Of a stretch of 64,000 nucleotides of DNA, positions 1 through 10,787 are shown in pieces (within the stretch, counting starts at the first letter, position 1; each line of letters opens with the position of its first letter). Source of the stretch: Sympetrum striolatum. Its lineage: Eukaryota > Arthropoda > Insecta > Odonata > Libellulidae. The stretch covers positions 83,533,152-83,597,151 of the forward strand of contig OX388350.1 of NCBI GenBank assembly GCA_947579665.1, in the 5' to 3' direction. Below the pieces are notes generated by a model, which was not told the DNA's origin, ran no database searches, and saw nothing but the letters and a program-made list of their open reading frames with translations. A program made the translations under genes and the position numbers.

Positions 1-1919
1 ATATCAATAGAATTAATATAATATTAAATACTTAATTATCCAAATGGATCCTCTCTAAACATTTGCGAATATCAGCATTGATAGGCCTGGGATACTCTGC
101 ATTGTTATAACCAGTCTGTCATCTAAATAAACAAGAAAGGGAGACATTGAGATAGATATAAAGCAGCTAGTAGATGATAAATATTAGCTAATGTAAATAA
201 AATGAGTCAAAAATGCATTCTAATATCAATAGAATTAATATAATATTAAATACTTATTTATCCAAGTAGATCCTTTCTCAACATTTGCGAATATCAGCAT
301 TGATAGGCCTTGGATGCTCTGCATTGTTAAGAGCAGTATGTCATGTAAATTAACAACAAAGAGAGAGACTGAGATAAATATAAAGCAGCTAGTAGATGAT
401 AAATAATAGCTAATGTAAATAAAAAGAGTCCATAATGTTTTCTAATTTCAATAGAATTAATATAATATTAAATACTTATTTATCCATTTTGATCATTCCT
501 CAACATTTGTGAATATAGCATTGATAGGCCTGAGATGCTCTGCATTGTTATAACCAGTCTGTCATCTAAATAAACAACAAAGGGAGAGACTGTTAAAATT
601 TACAGCTGATAGTAAATCATAAACTTTAGCAAATATATATAAAATGAGTCGAAAATGTTTTCTGATATCAATAGAATTAATATAATATTAAATACTTATT
701 TATCCTGTTTTTCCTCTCTCAACATTTGTGAATATCAGCATTGATAGGCCTGGGAGGCTCTGCATTGTTATAACCAGTCTGTCATCTAAATAAACAACAA
801 AGGGAGAGACTGAGATAAATATACAGCTGCTATTAGATGAAAAACATTAGCTTTTATATAGATAAAATGAGTCAAAAATGTAGTCTTATATCAATAGAAT
901 AAATATAATATTAAATACTTAATTATCCAGTTCGATCCTCTCTCAATATTTGTGAATATCAGCATTGATAGGCCTGGGATGCTCTGCATTGTTACAACCA
1001 GTCTGTCATCTAAATAAACAATAAAGGGAGATACTTAGATAAATATATAGCAGCTAGTAGATGAAAAATATTACCTAATGTTTATAAAATGATTCAAAAA
1101 TATATTCTAATATCAATAGAATTAATAAAATATTAAATACTCATTTATCCAATTTGATCCTCTCTCAACATTTGTGAATATCAGCATTGATAGGCCTGAG
1201 ATGCTTTGCATTGTTATAACTAGTCTGTCCTGTAAATAAATACAAAGGGAGAGACTTAGGTAAATATATAGCAGCTAGAGAATGATAAATATAAGCTAAT
1301 ATAAATAAAATGAGTCAAGAATGTATTCTAATATCAACAGAATTAATATAATATTAAATACTCATTTATCCAGTTCGATCCTCTCTCAACATTTGTGAAT
1401 ATCAGCATCGATATGCCTGGGATGCTCTGCATTGTAATAACCAGTCTGTCATCTAAATAAACAACAAAGGGTGACTCTGAGATAAATATACAGCTGCAAT
1501 TAGATGATAAATATAAGCTTATATATTTAAAATGAGTAGAAAATGTATACTAATATCAATAGAATTAATATAATATTAAATACTTATTTATCCAATTAGA
1601 TCCTCTCTCAACATTTGTTAATATAAGCATGGATATGCCTGGGATGCTCTGTATTGTTAAAAGCAGTATGTCATCTAAATAAACAACAGAGGGAGAGACT
1701 GTTTAAATTTACAGCTGCTAGTAAATCAAAAACATTAGCTAAAATATATAAAATGAGTCCAAAATGTATTGTAATATCAATAGAATTAATATAATATTAA
1801 ATACTTAATTATCCAGTTCGATCCTCTCTCAACATTTGTGAATATCAGCATTGATAGGCCTGGGATGCTCTGCATTGTTACAACCAGTCTGTCATCTAAA
1901 TAAATAACAAAGGGAGATA
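1..1919. repeat. 222 bp satellite array, segment 1 (about 8.6 monomers)
   Basis: Head-to-tail monomers. The landmark 'atatcaatagaatt' recurs at 1, 223 and 445, which fixes a 222 bp period. Each monomer carries in order an AT dyad (TTAATATAATATTAA, for example 13-27), a 'gatcctctctcaacatttg' region, an AGGCCT-containing core, 'aaccagtctgtcatc', a purine stretch 'acaacaaagggagaga', 'cagctgct' and 'gctaat...aaaatgagtcaaaaatg'. The array continues beyond the left edge. The first three monomers match blocks seen again near 22.1, 34.2, 40.2, 46.7 and 57.3 kb. No gene is seen. The last two bases, TA 1918-1919, are the target site of the adjoining transposon. Confidence 0.97.
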
Positions 1920-1942
1920 CAGTAGAAGTCCGTTATAACGAG
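1920..1942 (+). repeat. Left terminal inverted repeat of the Tigger element
   Basis: 23 bp beginning cagtagaagtccg, identical to the reverse complement of 3799-3821. Further degenerate copies of its inner motif (ttataacgag or ttatagcgag) follow at about 1963, 2030 and 2058. Confidence 0.95.
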
Positions 1943-2528
1943 TACGGCATATAGCGAGAGTTGCGTTATAGCGAGTGATTCATTGGACGTTGTCCATCTC
2001 ACAGCAAAAAGGATAGGGAGTTACTTCCATTATAACGAGTGATCAAAATCTGAGGTATCGTTATAACGAGTGTCACGGTCCTATATTCGCCTTGCAGGTG
2101 GCATATCTCGTAAGCGAAGACGGCTCACGATTTTCACTATCCCCTTTGTCCCTCACGTCTCCTATATCTTATCCCCTTGAATCTTGTTTATTTTCGTCGA
2201 TAATCCCTCTAGTTAGCAGGTTGAATCGAGTTTCCATTTTATTGGCATCCACCTGTGGGATTTGTTTTCACTCGAAACTTTGCACCAAACCGTCTAATGG
2301 AAGGGATATAAGAGATATAAGCAGCGCTGTTTCGGATTTACAGGGTAACCTCTCCCTCGCGCCGATTCATTAGTTATGAAGCGTGTGTATGAAAAATATC
2401 TTGAGAATGAAATTTGATATGAATTGGGGGTTCCACATGATGGCCATCGCTCTTCCATCAGTCGATCATTAGACATGAGTCCGTTCAGAGCTTTCCAATA
2501 ACTGAGTTTCTAGTGTGACAGTTCTGTG

Positions 2529-3290
2529 ATGGAGAGCAAAAGAAAGGCTTTAGATTTAGCAAAGAAATTTGAAATTGTGCGAAAGAGAAACCGCGAGTAA
2601 ATCTGAAATCGGCAGACGGTATGGCATGTCATCGTCGACTTTATTTATGATTTTAAAGAACAAAGAAAAAATTAAGTTTGCATTCATGATGCAAAACACT
2701 CCAGGAGGGTGCAAAAAACTACGGCCAACGGATAATACGGAGTTGGAGTCCATTCTATTAGAATGGTTCACTCAGCAGCTATCTCTAGGAATTCCAATAA
2801 GCGGAACAACGATAAAAGCGAAAGCTGAAGAGCTTGCCCTTCGCATGAAACTGGACAATTTCCGTAGCACGGATGATTAGCTGAACCGATTTAAAGGAAG
2901 AAGAGATCACTCCACATAATTAGCGGTGAATCCAGTTAAGAAAATGAGCAAGCGGCACATAATTGGCTTCTAATTCTCAAGTCGATCCTCGAAAAATACG
3001 AAGAAAAGGTAAGTAATACAAAAAGCAAATTATCGTTTAAATACTATAAATTGTAAGATAGGCCATGTATTTAGTGTGACAAACTGTTATTTACAGCTAC
3101 AAAGCGCCATTTTAGATCACACCTCGTTAATACGTTAATGAAGAAGTTAATGTCAAAAGAAACCCGCATCAAATGGAATGTCCTGGAGGCAATCCATGGG
3201 TTTGCATTGGCCTGGGGAAAATATCACCCGAAAGTGTGAATAAGTGTTTCAAACATTCGGGTTTAAAAAAAATACAGAAAATGATTCTGT
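2529..3290 (+). pseudogene. Tigger/pogo transposase remnant
   Basis: An ATG at 2529 opens a frame reading MESKRKALDLAKKFEIVRKR. After a frameshift near 2585 it continues as ASKSEIGRRYGMSSSTLFMI, the CENP-B/Tigger N-terminal helix-turn-helix (a basic helix, then 'IGRRYGMSSSTL'). A second DNA-binding-domain signature, DNFRSTDD*LNRFKGRR, follows near 2855-2905, where the usual tryptophan codon is a TAG stop at 2878-2880. Near 3165-3260 the frame IKWNVLEAIHGFALAWGKY and a decayed cysteine-phenylalanine motif resemble the Tigger C-terminus. The DDE catalytic centre between these parts is missing, so an internal deletion and several point lesions are inferred. Tigger transposases are normally about 450-550 residues. 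It has no likely function, although the DNA-binding part could once have bound the element ends. Confidence 0.85.
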
Positions 3291-3798
3291 CGATAGATCT
3301 GCTGAGCTGAATTCGGAGTTAGTGCCCAGATGCTGGAGAAATGTGTCCATTAGAGTATAGGAGAAGGAATTCTGCTCTCACCAGCTGCGAATTGCCGGCA
3401 CTGGAGAAAAACTCGCGTCTAACGAGCATGACTCCAACTACTTACACTACTGGAAAGCCATGTTTAATTATTAAGCTAAATCACTAAATCCTAACTAATA
3501 CGATTATCTAATGATATATTATTACTTTCGACGATAATTTAGCAATGATGATCCACATTTTATGTTAGAGGACGCACTTTGGTTATGGTTTATGAGTCAA
3601 TGATATAATATTTTTGACGCGAACGTACTCTTTTACGCATTCTGAAGCATTTGCGTAGGAATTAAAAACCATACAGTTCCATTCGGACTCATTTACTGAC
3701 CTTGGATTCAAGAAGACGGACTTAATTAGACTTACTGTTAGAAATCGGCTATAACGAGTATCGCGTTATAACGAGCACTTTTCCGATTTTTGTCAGCT

Positions 3799-3821
3799 CT
3801 CGTTATAACGGACTTCTACTG
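3799..3821 (-). repeat. Right terminal inverted repeat of the Tigger element
   Basis: Exact inverted copy of 1920-1942. Subterminal motifs 'gctataacgagta' and 'cgttataacgagc' lie just inside at about 3749-3778. TA 3822-3823 follows. Confidence 0.95.
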
Positions 3822-4972
3822 TACTTAGATAAATATATAGCAGCTGGTAGATGTTAAATATTAGCTTATGTAAATAAAATGAGTCAAAAATGTATTCTAA
3901 TATCAATTGAATTATAATAATATTAATTCTTTTTTATCCAGTTGGATCCTCTCTCAACATTTGTGATTATCAGCATTGATAGGCGTGGGATGCTCTGGAT
4001 TGTTAAAACCAGTATGTCATCTAAAAAAACAACAAAGGGAGAGACATAGATAAATATAAAGCAGCTAGTAGATGATAAATATTAGCTAATGTATATAACA
4101 TGAGTCAAAAATGTATTCTAATATCAATAGAACTTATATAATATTAAATACTTATTCATCCAGTTCGATCCTCTCTCAACATTTGTAAATATCACCATTG
4201 ATAGGCCTGGGATGCTCTGCATTGTTATAACCAGTCTGTCATCTAACAAAACAAGAAAGGGAGAGACAGAGATAAATATAATGCAGCTAGTAGATGATAA
4301 ATATTAGCTAATGTAAATAAAATTCGTCAAAATGTATTCTAATAACAATAGAATTAATTTAATATTATATACTTATTTATGCAGTTCGATCCTCTCTCAT
4401 CATTTGTGAATATCACCATTGACAGGCCTAGGACGCTCTGCATTGTAATAAGCAGTCTGGTATCTAAAAAAACAACAAAGGGGGAGAATGAGTAAATTTA
4501 CAGCTGCTATCAGATGAAAAACATTAGCTAATATTTATGAGTCAAAAATGTATTCTAATATCAATAGAATTGATACAATGTTAAATACTTATTTATACAG
4601 TTCGATCCTCTCTCAACATTTGTGAATATCAACATTGATAGGCCTAGGACGCTCTGCATTGTTATAAGCAGTCTGGCATCTAAAAAAACAACAAAGGTGG
4701 GACTGAGATAAAGTAAAGCTGCTAGTAGATGATAAATATTAGCTTATATATATAAAATGAATCAAAAATGTATTCTTATATCAATAGAATTAATATAATA
4801 TTCTATACTTATTAATCCAGTTCGATACTCACTCAACATTTGTGAATATCAGCATTTAGAGGCCTGGGAAGCTCTGCATTGTTATAACCAGTCTGTAATC
4901 TAAATAAACAACAATGGGAGAGACTGAGATAAATATAAAGCCACTAGTAGATGATAAATATTAGCTAATGTA
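3822..4972. repeat. 222 bp satellite array, segment 2 (about 5 monomers)
   Basis: Same monomer family and orientation as segment 1. It resumes in phase right after the Tigger element ('TActtagataaatatatagc') and ends in 'gctaatgTA' at the Tc1-like end. Monomers here are more varied than in the central array, with small deletions such as the shortened stretch near 4530-4545. No gene is seen. Confidence 0.96.
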
Positions 4973-4999
4973 CAGTGGCGGAAAAAATTATCGCAACAC
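4973..4999 (+). repeat. Left Tc1-like terminal inverted repeat
   Basis: 27 bp beginning cagtggcggaaa. A second short inverted pair lies just inside: TCACAGAAA at 5022-5030 and TTTCTGTGA at 5047-5055, a possible subterminal hairpin. Confidence 0.9.
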
Positions 5000-5855
5000 T
5001 TTGCGCGCGCACCAGTGGCTTTCACAGAAACTATTTGGAATTCTGCTTTCTGTGACTGACTGGCAACACCGAGGAAAGCCTCGAAAAGCGGTAATATTTG
5101 AGTCGGAGCCTAGAACTTTCACAAATTTCCTCTTTTTCGAACTCTTCTTAGAGCCTTCGCGCGAACTCTCCCCGAGTTCGTCCTGTTTATTTCGGCGTTT
5201 CTCTTTCACAGATAGTTATCGTATTTATAGAACGATAAGTTGGATATATATTTATTCCAATTTCAATCTTAAATGCAATAAAATACATAGACAATAATTG
5301 AAACTTAATTATTAATAATGTGAAGAATGCTATTCGGTTTTAATAATGCGTAGCAATAGGAATAAGTGGGATTGGAGTAGGAATACGCGATGTGGTGATT
5401 CTCACCTTTAGAGAACGAGAATTTTTGAGTCTAGAGGAAAACGATGTTCTGTGAGATTATAGCGAGAACAGATGGCCTATAATGGTCTCTTTTCCTGGAT
5501 AATTTGTGCGCTAATAAGGCGTTATTTTTGTAGTTTGGTTTCTCACTCGAACATATGTCTTACGGCTGCCTGCTGGATATTAATGTAATTGTAATTCTTC
5601 AAACGTCCAGTTCAAACATAGGATATTAATTATTTGTGATAAACATTCCGAGGAGGATTTTTGATTACAAGTCTTATGTTTTCAATTCAGCAATTAGAAT
5701 TCGAGAAGTCGTTAGAGCGATTACCGAGTTACTAACTATGACACAATGTAAAATTTGTATTTTGTCTACGGAACATAATTTTTCCCCAACTTAATCATGC
5801 AGACGAAGGAAATTCGTAATATAAATTTATATACATCATTTGTCACCTAGAATAC
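5000..5855. other. Unassigned interior of the Tc1-bounded segment
   Basis: No gene is supported. An open frame running from the inverted repeat to 5297 has no recognisable domain and uses terminal-repeat sequence as its start, so I do not call it. Base composition is less AT-rich than the satellite. The stretch ends at the 5' truncation point of the LINE fragment. Confidence 0.6.
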
Positions 5856-6461
5856 ATGAAATCATTGTCCGTCCGGAGTTTCATTCCAGCGCAGTACCAA
5901 ATCTCAGGTCATCCATTAGAGTTAGTGCACGACAACAAATACCTAGGAGTCAAATTTAGCAGTAACTTATCTTTTAAACAACATATTCGAGATGCGATAG
6001 GAAAAGCGAATAGAATGCAAAGATTAACTGGCAGAACGTTGAGAGGATGCTCATCGAGAGTCAAAGTAGCTTACTTTTCTCTTATTCGCCCGAGTCTTGA
6101 ATACTGCTGTGCGGTTTGGGACCCACACGAAGTAAGTTTAGTCTCAGATTTAGAGATGGTCCAGCGTAGAGCAGCCCGATTCGTTTGCGGGGATTTCAGG
6201 TTTGATAGCAGCGTTACGGCAATGATAGAGTCCCTCAGTTGGAATTCACTACAGATGAGAAGATCTGAATATCGTCGGAAACTTTTCGAAAAGTTCAATC
6301 GTTCAGAATTTATAAACGAAGTAAGTGAAATGTTAGTGCCAGTAAGGAGCGAACGCGATCTCCGAGAGGCATCGACGAAGCGTTATAGGGAAGTAATCGC
6401 AAGGACGGATAATTACTTTTGGTCGTTTTTTCCCCAAGCTATTAGAGATGCTAATAGGTAG
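5856..6461 (+). pseudogene. LINE reverse transcriptase C-terminal fragment (201 codons)
   Basis: The open frame matches, residue by residue, the C-terminal ~200 residues of the reverse transcriptase at 24545-26029. Shared landmarks in order are KYLGVKFSSNLSFKQHI, GKANRMQRLTGRTLRGCS, LIRPSLEYCCAVWDPHE, MVQRRAARFV and YFWSFFPQAIRDAN, then a stop. This is the thumb and C-terminal region downstream of the palm in CR1/L2-group LINEs. The catalytic palm (FADD) and endonuclease are absent through 5' truncation. The surviving frame has no stop, so decay since insertion is modest or the fragment is young. The first ATG at 5856 is incidental. Confidence 0.9.
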
Positions 6462-6540
6462 GAATGAATAATGGTGGTGTATTACACCCCCTGCCATACG
6501 CCTCTGGCGGCTCGCGGGGTATTTATCTAAATCTAAATCT
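5856..6540 (+). mobile_element. 5'-truncated CR1/L2-type LINE fragment (3' end)
   Basis: It carries the last part of a reverse transcriptase frame, then a 3' hairpin block at 6486-6519 (the CCCTGC side, inner CGCC-TCT-GGCG stem, the GCGGGG side) and a (taaatc)n-type tail at 6523-6541. The same order of stop codon, hairpin and short-repeat tail occurs in the LINE copies at 26030-26113 and 54405-54488. It is a dead-on-arrival insertion. Confidence 0.9.
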
Positions 6541-7727
6541 AAAAAAAGGAAAAATACCAATTCCAAAGTTAAAACAAACATGATTTCATAAAAACCGAAC
6601 AATTTCTGCGCATATATCGGACTTGTCTTACATTTTGTAACAGGAAGCTTGGTGACCTTGGTAATTAGTCAATTGTGTTGCCTTCGCGTGGAAAAATTCA
6701 CGTAGAAATGCATTAAGGCTTTGATAATTCGCGAGGATAGTCTTTAACCACAAGTTGATCCCTTCAAAGTATTGCAGGCGCCAATACAAAACAAACGTTG
6801 AAATGCATTACCTCGCGTGGAAAAGCTTTAACCATATGTCGAGCACTTTCAAAGCAAGTATTGCAGGTGCCAGGTAGATTTTTCCTTTTCGTGCCAAAAT
6901 CAGCTAGACTCAGGACCCTCATTTTACAGTCGCCCAGTAGAAACTATCGTCTGGCTAATTCAAAGCTCCTTCCTCACCATGGTGCTAAGGAAATTAGATG
7001 TTATTGCACTCGTAAAAATATTCCCAAATAATATTATTATATTAGTGTATTTTAGTAAACAAAGATTTCCTAATAAACAACCCAAGTTTTACAAATGAGT
7101 TTTTTATCTTAAACTTCTCTTGTTCGGGAAATGAACGAATGTAAGATATGATTTCCACATATATTTATACCCCCTGTGATGAATATACATATTTTCCAGA
7201 GAGATGCAATTCATTATGGAAAAATAACCATTGGACATGAAAGACACGGAACCGATTCATCACCAATTGTCGGTCAAAAAAATGTTTCGTGTGTCAGTGA
7301 AAATTCCTCTTCTACCAAGGATTCGAGGTCGTTCGCTGAAAGACAATTCTTTGACTCATTTTCCACAATTAGAGGTATTTGACAGGGCCTCCTGATTTCC
7401 CGAAGCACGATGAACCTTTCGCTTTCAGTGCAGAGGATTTTCGAAAGCCTATGCGTCACTCGCAACAACAAACCGGTCGTAAGGCAAGGAGCTCAGGCTT
7501 ACTTACTCAGACTTATTGGCGACTATTTCTTCATTTAGGTCTTCACGTCGATAGACGGACAACCAGCAGACCGCGCAAGCGAATCTTTTCATTTTTACGC
7601 TTAAAAAAAAAAGCCTTGAGAACTATTGACATTCTTATGCATATTATTATTCATTGTTTGTCTACAACCAGGACAATTCGCGGGTTCACAGTTTCCAATT
7701 TTCTCGGCGGTAGTTCCAAACCAATTG
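6541..7727. other. Unassigned interior between two LINE fragments
   Basis: No gene is recognised. An imperfect direct repeat is visible: 'ctttaacca...tattgcaggcgcca' at 6742-6784 and again at 6826-6872, with 'cgcgtggaaaa' upstream of both. Several short frames (for example 6798-7031 and 7379-7732) lack domains and are treated as chance. Confidence 0.55.
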
Positions 7728-7750
7728 TATAGATTTAGATTGAGATATAT

Positions 7751-7783
7751 ACCCCGCGAGCCGCCAGCTGGGTATGGCAGGGG
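7751..7783 (-). other. LINE 3' hairpin, minus-strand copy
   Basis: On the minus strand, CCCCTGCC...GCGGGG mirrors the 3' structure of the other LINE copies. The inner stem here is CCAGCTGG and not CGCC/GGCG. Such structures in the 3' end of LINE RNA can be bound by the reverse transcriptase; that role is inference here. Confidence 0.65.
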
Positions 7784-7824
7784 TTGTAATAGCACCATCA
7801 TCAACTAATATACTCTATCAGCCT

Positions 7825-8045
7825 CTCTAATTGTCTGGGGAAAAAAGCGACCAAAAGTAATGTTTTGTGATTACTTCCCTGTAACGTTTTGTCGATGCTT
7901 CTCGGAGATCGCGATTAGGTCTTTAGTTGCACTAAAATTTCATTTACTTCGTCTTTAGGTTCTGAACCGATAAAGCTTCCGATGAGCTTCCGTCGGTTAT
8001 TAGATCTTCTCACCTGGAGCGAATTTCAATAAAGAAGTGGTTAAC
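7825..8045 (-). pseudogene. LINE ORF2 last C-terminal piece, degenerate
   Basis: The minus-strand nucleotides match 6248-6465 of the plus-strand fragment. Both contain the 'gagaagatct' region, 'gcgatctccgag', 'catcgac', 'cgttaca/tagggaagtaat' and 'acttttggtcg'. Indels break the frame. It is the downstream continuation of the remnant at 9362-9720, split from it by 8046-9361. Confidence 0.8.
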
Positions 8046-9361
8046 TCTGTGTCTCGGAGGCTAAATCATATGGAGGAGAATGAAGGAGAATGGATATATT
8101 ATTAATCATCCTATATTTTTATTGATTCCAATTTAGTTCTCGATTATTAATCATAGTGTATAAGTGCACACTGTTACCGAGTCTGAGAGAAATACGAATA
8201 CATATAAATATTTTCCACTTGCTCTAAATTATGTTAAATAGTCTCCTTCTCTTAAAAACATGAAGATTGAGTAACATTACGGGGATGGAAGTCTATGGCG
8301 GAGCTGAAATTTTTTCATAATCATCTATGTGTAAGAATATACGGATTCTATCGAATGTGTACATGAATATACAGAGGATAATTAATGACTGCTTTGTCGC
8401 ATGGGCGCAGCCAGGATTTGTGTATGAGGGAGAGGATTATAGACAGTAGAAAGAGCGAAAACATTTCTACATTTCAGGGCCGGTATATTCATGCACGCTA
8501 AATGATAGAAGATATGTTAAATTCTTAAAAAAACTAAAATGCATAGAAAACTAGGATATATTCACGGTTATGTGGCAAAATTAAAACCTTTTTGAGATTT
8601 TAGTTTGTAAAATGAATAATTGAATAATAATGGTGAATAATAATCCTCAATGATATTTGGATTTCCAGTTTTGATAGGGCCATTTTCTCTTACATTATCA
8701 TTATTTCTCAAGGTGTAAGGTTTTTATCATTGTAAATATTAATTTCGGGTGCCTTTGAGTGTTTTTTGAAATCAAAGGAAGGTTAATTAAACTTTTCTTT
8801 AACTGTTATTGAATGTGAGAAGAAATAAATTAGTAGTAGTGATTTAGGAGATGATATTGAAACGTAAGTATTTTAGAGGTAGCACTACAATTTGGACAAC
8901 CCAGTTACTTTGATGGAAACCGAAGACCAATCGCAGCGGAGACGGATGAATTTTTCCTCTTAAATTATATGTTGTTTTATAAATACGATATATTCTGATT
9001 ATTGACTTAAAATGTCGACAGCACAGAAACACCATAAAAATATGTCTATGTAAGAACCCTTCAATCAACCTTTCGGCGTGTGGCAGGGAGTACAGGCATC
9101 TTAACTCTATTTTCCTAATCAATTTCTTTTGCGTATCATGAACGGAAAAAGTGAATTCTTGATACGGTTCCTTCTAGCATTTATTTCTCTAATCTTCCTC
9201 GCAGTATCAGAGCGGCCCACATCAACAGGGAGGTCGCATTATATCGATTGCATCATTTGAGAACCTAATTTTTCTGAACTTACTTAGTAAATTTATCCTT
9301 TGAATTAGTCTTCTATCTCTTAATGATTACCATCCCGCGTACTGCAACATCTGAGTAACAC
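8046..9361. other. About 1.3 kb of unassigned DNA splitting the minus-strand LINE
   Basis: It lies between two consecutive parts of the same LINE coding region, so it looks like a secondary insertion. I see no terminal repeats or domain that identify it. The frame at 8844-9122 (minus) has no recognisable motif and is not called. Confidence 0.5.
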
Positions 9362-9720
9362 TCACCGTTTTATCATGGCAATTCTGTACAAATCATATCG
9401 TGTACAACCAATCAAACAAATGTCGTACACGAACTCTAATACAAAAGTTATAATCAGTGTAATCGCGAAACAGTATTTTCTCATTTGGCTAGGTTGAATA
9501 AGAGGAATATGAGTTTTTTTTCTTTGAAACACGATGAGCATCCCCTCAACCATCTACTGGTTAATCTTTGCATTCTATTCACTTTTCCTATCGCATCTCC
9601 AATATGTTCTTTCAAAGATAAGCTACAGCTAAACGTGACACTTAGATATTTTGTGTGGCACACTAACACTAAGGGTTGTCGCGAAATTTGTTGCTGCGTG
9701 GAAATAACGTTTTTGGATGA
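9362..9720 (-). pseudogene. LINE reverse transcriptase C-terminal remnant
   Basis: The minus-strand reading gives PLVLVCHTKYLSVTF, then SLKEHIGDAIGKVNRMQRLT and RWLRGCSS, which align with KYLGITLSSDISFKEHI, GKANRMQRLASK and RGCSPRV in LINE copy A. After 9530 a frameshift follows and similarity becomes weak (an 'FLLFNLAK' / 'YCFAIT' echo of SLIRPLLEYCCAVW). The piece starts immediately after a deletion that removed the palm motifs. Confidence 0.82.
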
Positions 9721-9771
9721 TATCTAACATCCTTACGCTTTATATACATCATTCACAAAAATCTCTAGGTG

Positions 9772-10500
9772 CGTCTTACAAGATTTACCTTTATGGAATC
9801 CGTGTTGGATCCAAATGATTCCTATCTTTATGGCAAGAAACTGAATAATAGAGCTTTCTATAATATGCTCCATTATTTTGCAGAAATTCGAAGTTACCGA
9901 AAATTACCCATAATAATCTGATCATTCTTAGGCCCCGGAGTGACGTTTAATTTCTTCCACGACATTGGGACAGTACCCTCATTAACTGATTTCTGATAGA
10001 ATTTCCTATCAATCTGTTGCAGTGAATTTCCACTCGCATCAACTTATATCTCTATGGAAATCGTCTCCGAATCAATGCGCGAGGTAAAATCGTTAACTCG
10101 ACCATCATCTAATGAGAAACATTTCTGAAAGTACGGGTTAAGTAAGTTAGCTATTTCTGCCGATTTATTCAAGGCAATTCCCTCTTCGCTTATAAAGCTA
10201 GGCATAGAAAACTGACCACCACAAGTCTCTCACACTTACGACCAAAATTCTTTCTAATCGCCAACTAGTGATTTTAACAGGGTTCGAGATCTATATTCCT
10301 GGTATTCTTTTCGTGATCCATCCTCAAATAGCTTTTGCACTTCTCTATAGTTTTGATCACCAAGCTCATGGATCTCACCGCATGGTTTAAGTTTTCTCAA
10401 TCACGAGTGAATGACTCCTATGCAACGATTCAAACTTCTTACTCGTCTCACCTACTGTTTAGACAGAACATATTTAACTAAATCTACTTTGATTATCCAT
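9772..10500 (-). pseudogene. LINE linker and N-terminal reverse transcriptase remnant
   Basis: The minus-strand translation in shifting frames gives DSWVEFL near 10480, KTLLKSLVGD*KEFWS near 10270, FSLDDGRVNDFTSRIDSE near 10100, VPMSWKKLNVTP near 9965, IMEHIIESSII near 9870 and QHGFHKGKSCKT near 9780-9805. These align in order with DGWMEFL, KTLLESLGGDQKEFWS, FTLDDGRAN*FSVRVDSE, LPMSWRRAHITP, TIEHIIASSIM and QHGFRKGRSCDT of copy A. Here the codon after DDGRVN is an aspartate where copies A and B have TAA, which supports that stop being a derived nonsense change. The catalytic LDFRKAFD, GVPQGS and FADD motifs are deleted. Confidence 0.85.
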
Positions 10501-10787
10501 AGAAACTCTACCCAACTATCATTTACTGTATTTTCACCCAAAAAGCATAAAAAATTATCCAAGCCTTAGTTCAAATAAAACCTTAAACTCAGAAATAATT
10601 GCTTTGCGAATTACATACACTTGCCTCACCGGCTTAAGAGATCTAACCGCTACTACTTTCATCCCTGCCATTATGACATCATGGTCTGACTGTTCCATCA
10701 ACTACAGCGGGGCTAGTTATTATTTGTGGTTGGGAAGTGGCTAGTAAATCTACATTGATACCTTGCCTCGCACGATTCGTTCGAGTT

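Larger units (their letters stand above)
1920..3821 (+). mobile_element. Tigger/pogo-type DNA transposon, decayed, inserted in satellite
   Basis: This 1,902 bp element is flanked by a TA duplication (1918-1919 and 3822-3823). Its 23 bp terminal inverted repeats are perfect (1920-1942 and 3799-3821, starting cagtagaagtccg). Removing it and one TA restores 'gggagatacttagataaa', which exists uninterrupted near 1027-1044. The ends hold several subterminal copies of 'cgttataacgag', whose core GTTATAAC is palindromic, a plausible set of transposase-binding sites. Inside is a broken transposase with CENP-B-like helix-turn-helix similarity and a Tigger-like C-terminus but no recognisable DDE core. 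Family assignment rests on the TA target, the ends and the protein pattern. The element cannot move by itself. Confidence 0.93.

Noticed and set aside
2092..2476. Open frames at 2092-2373 (plus) and 2294-2476 (minus) inside the Tigger element
   Set aside because: They lie upstream of the transposase start and resemble no transposon protein. They are chance frames in the 5' region.
4968..5297. 109-codon frame starting at the Tc1-like left end
   Set aside because: It begins before the inverted repeat in satellite sequence and has no domain. It does not resemble a Tc1 transposase.
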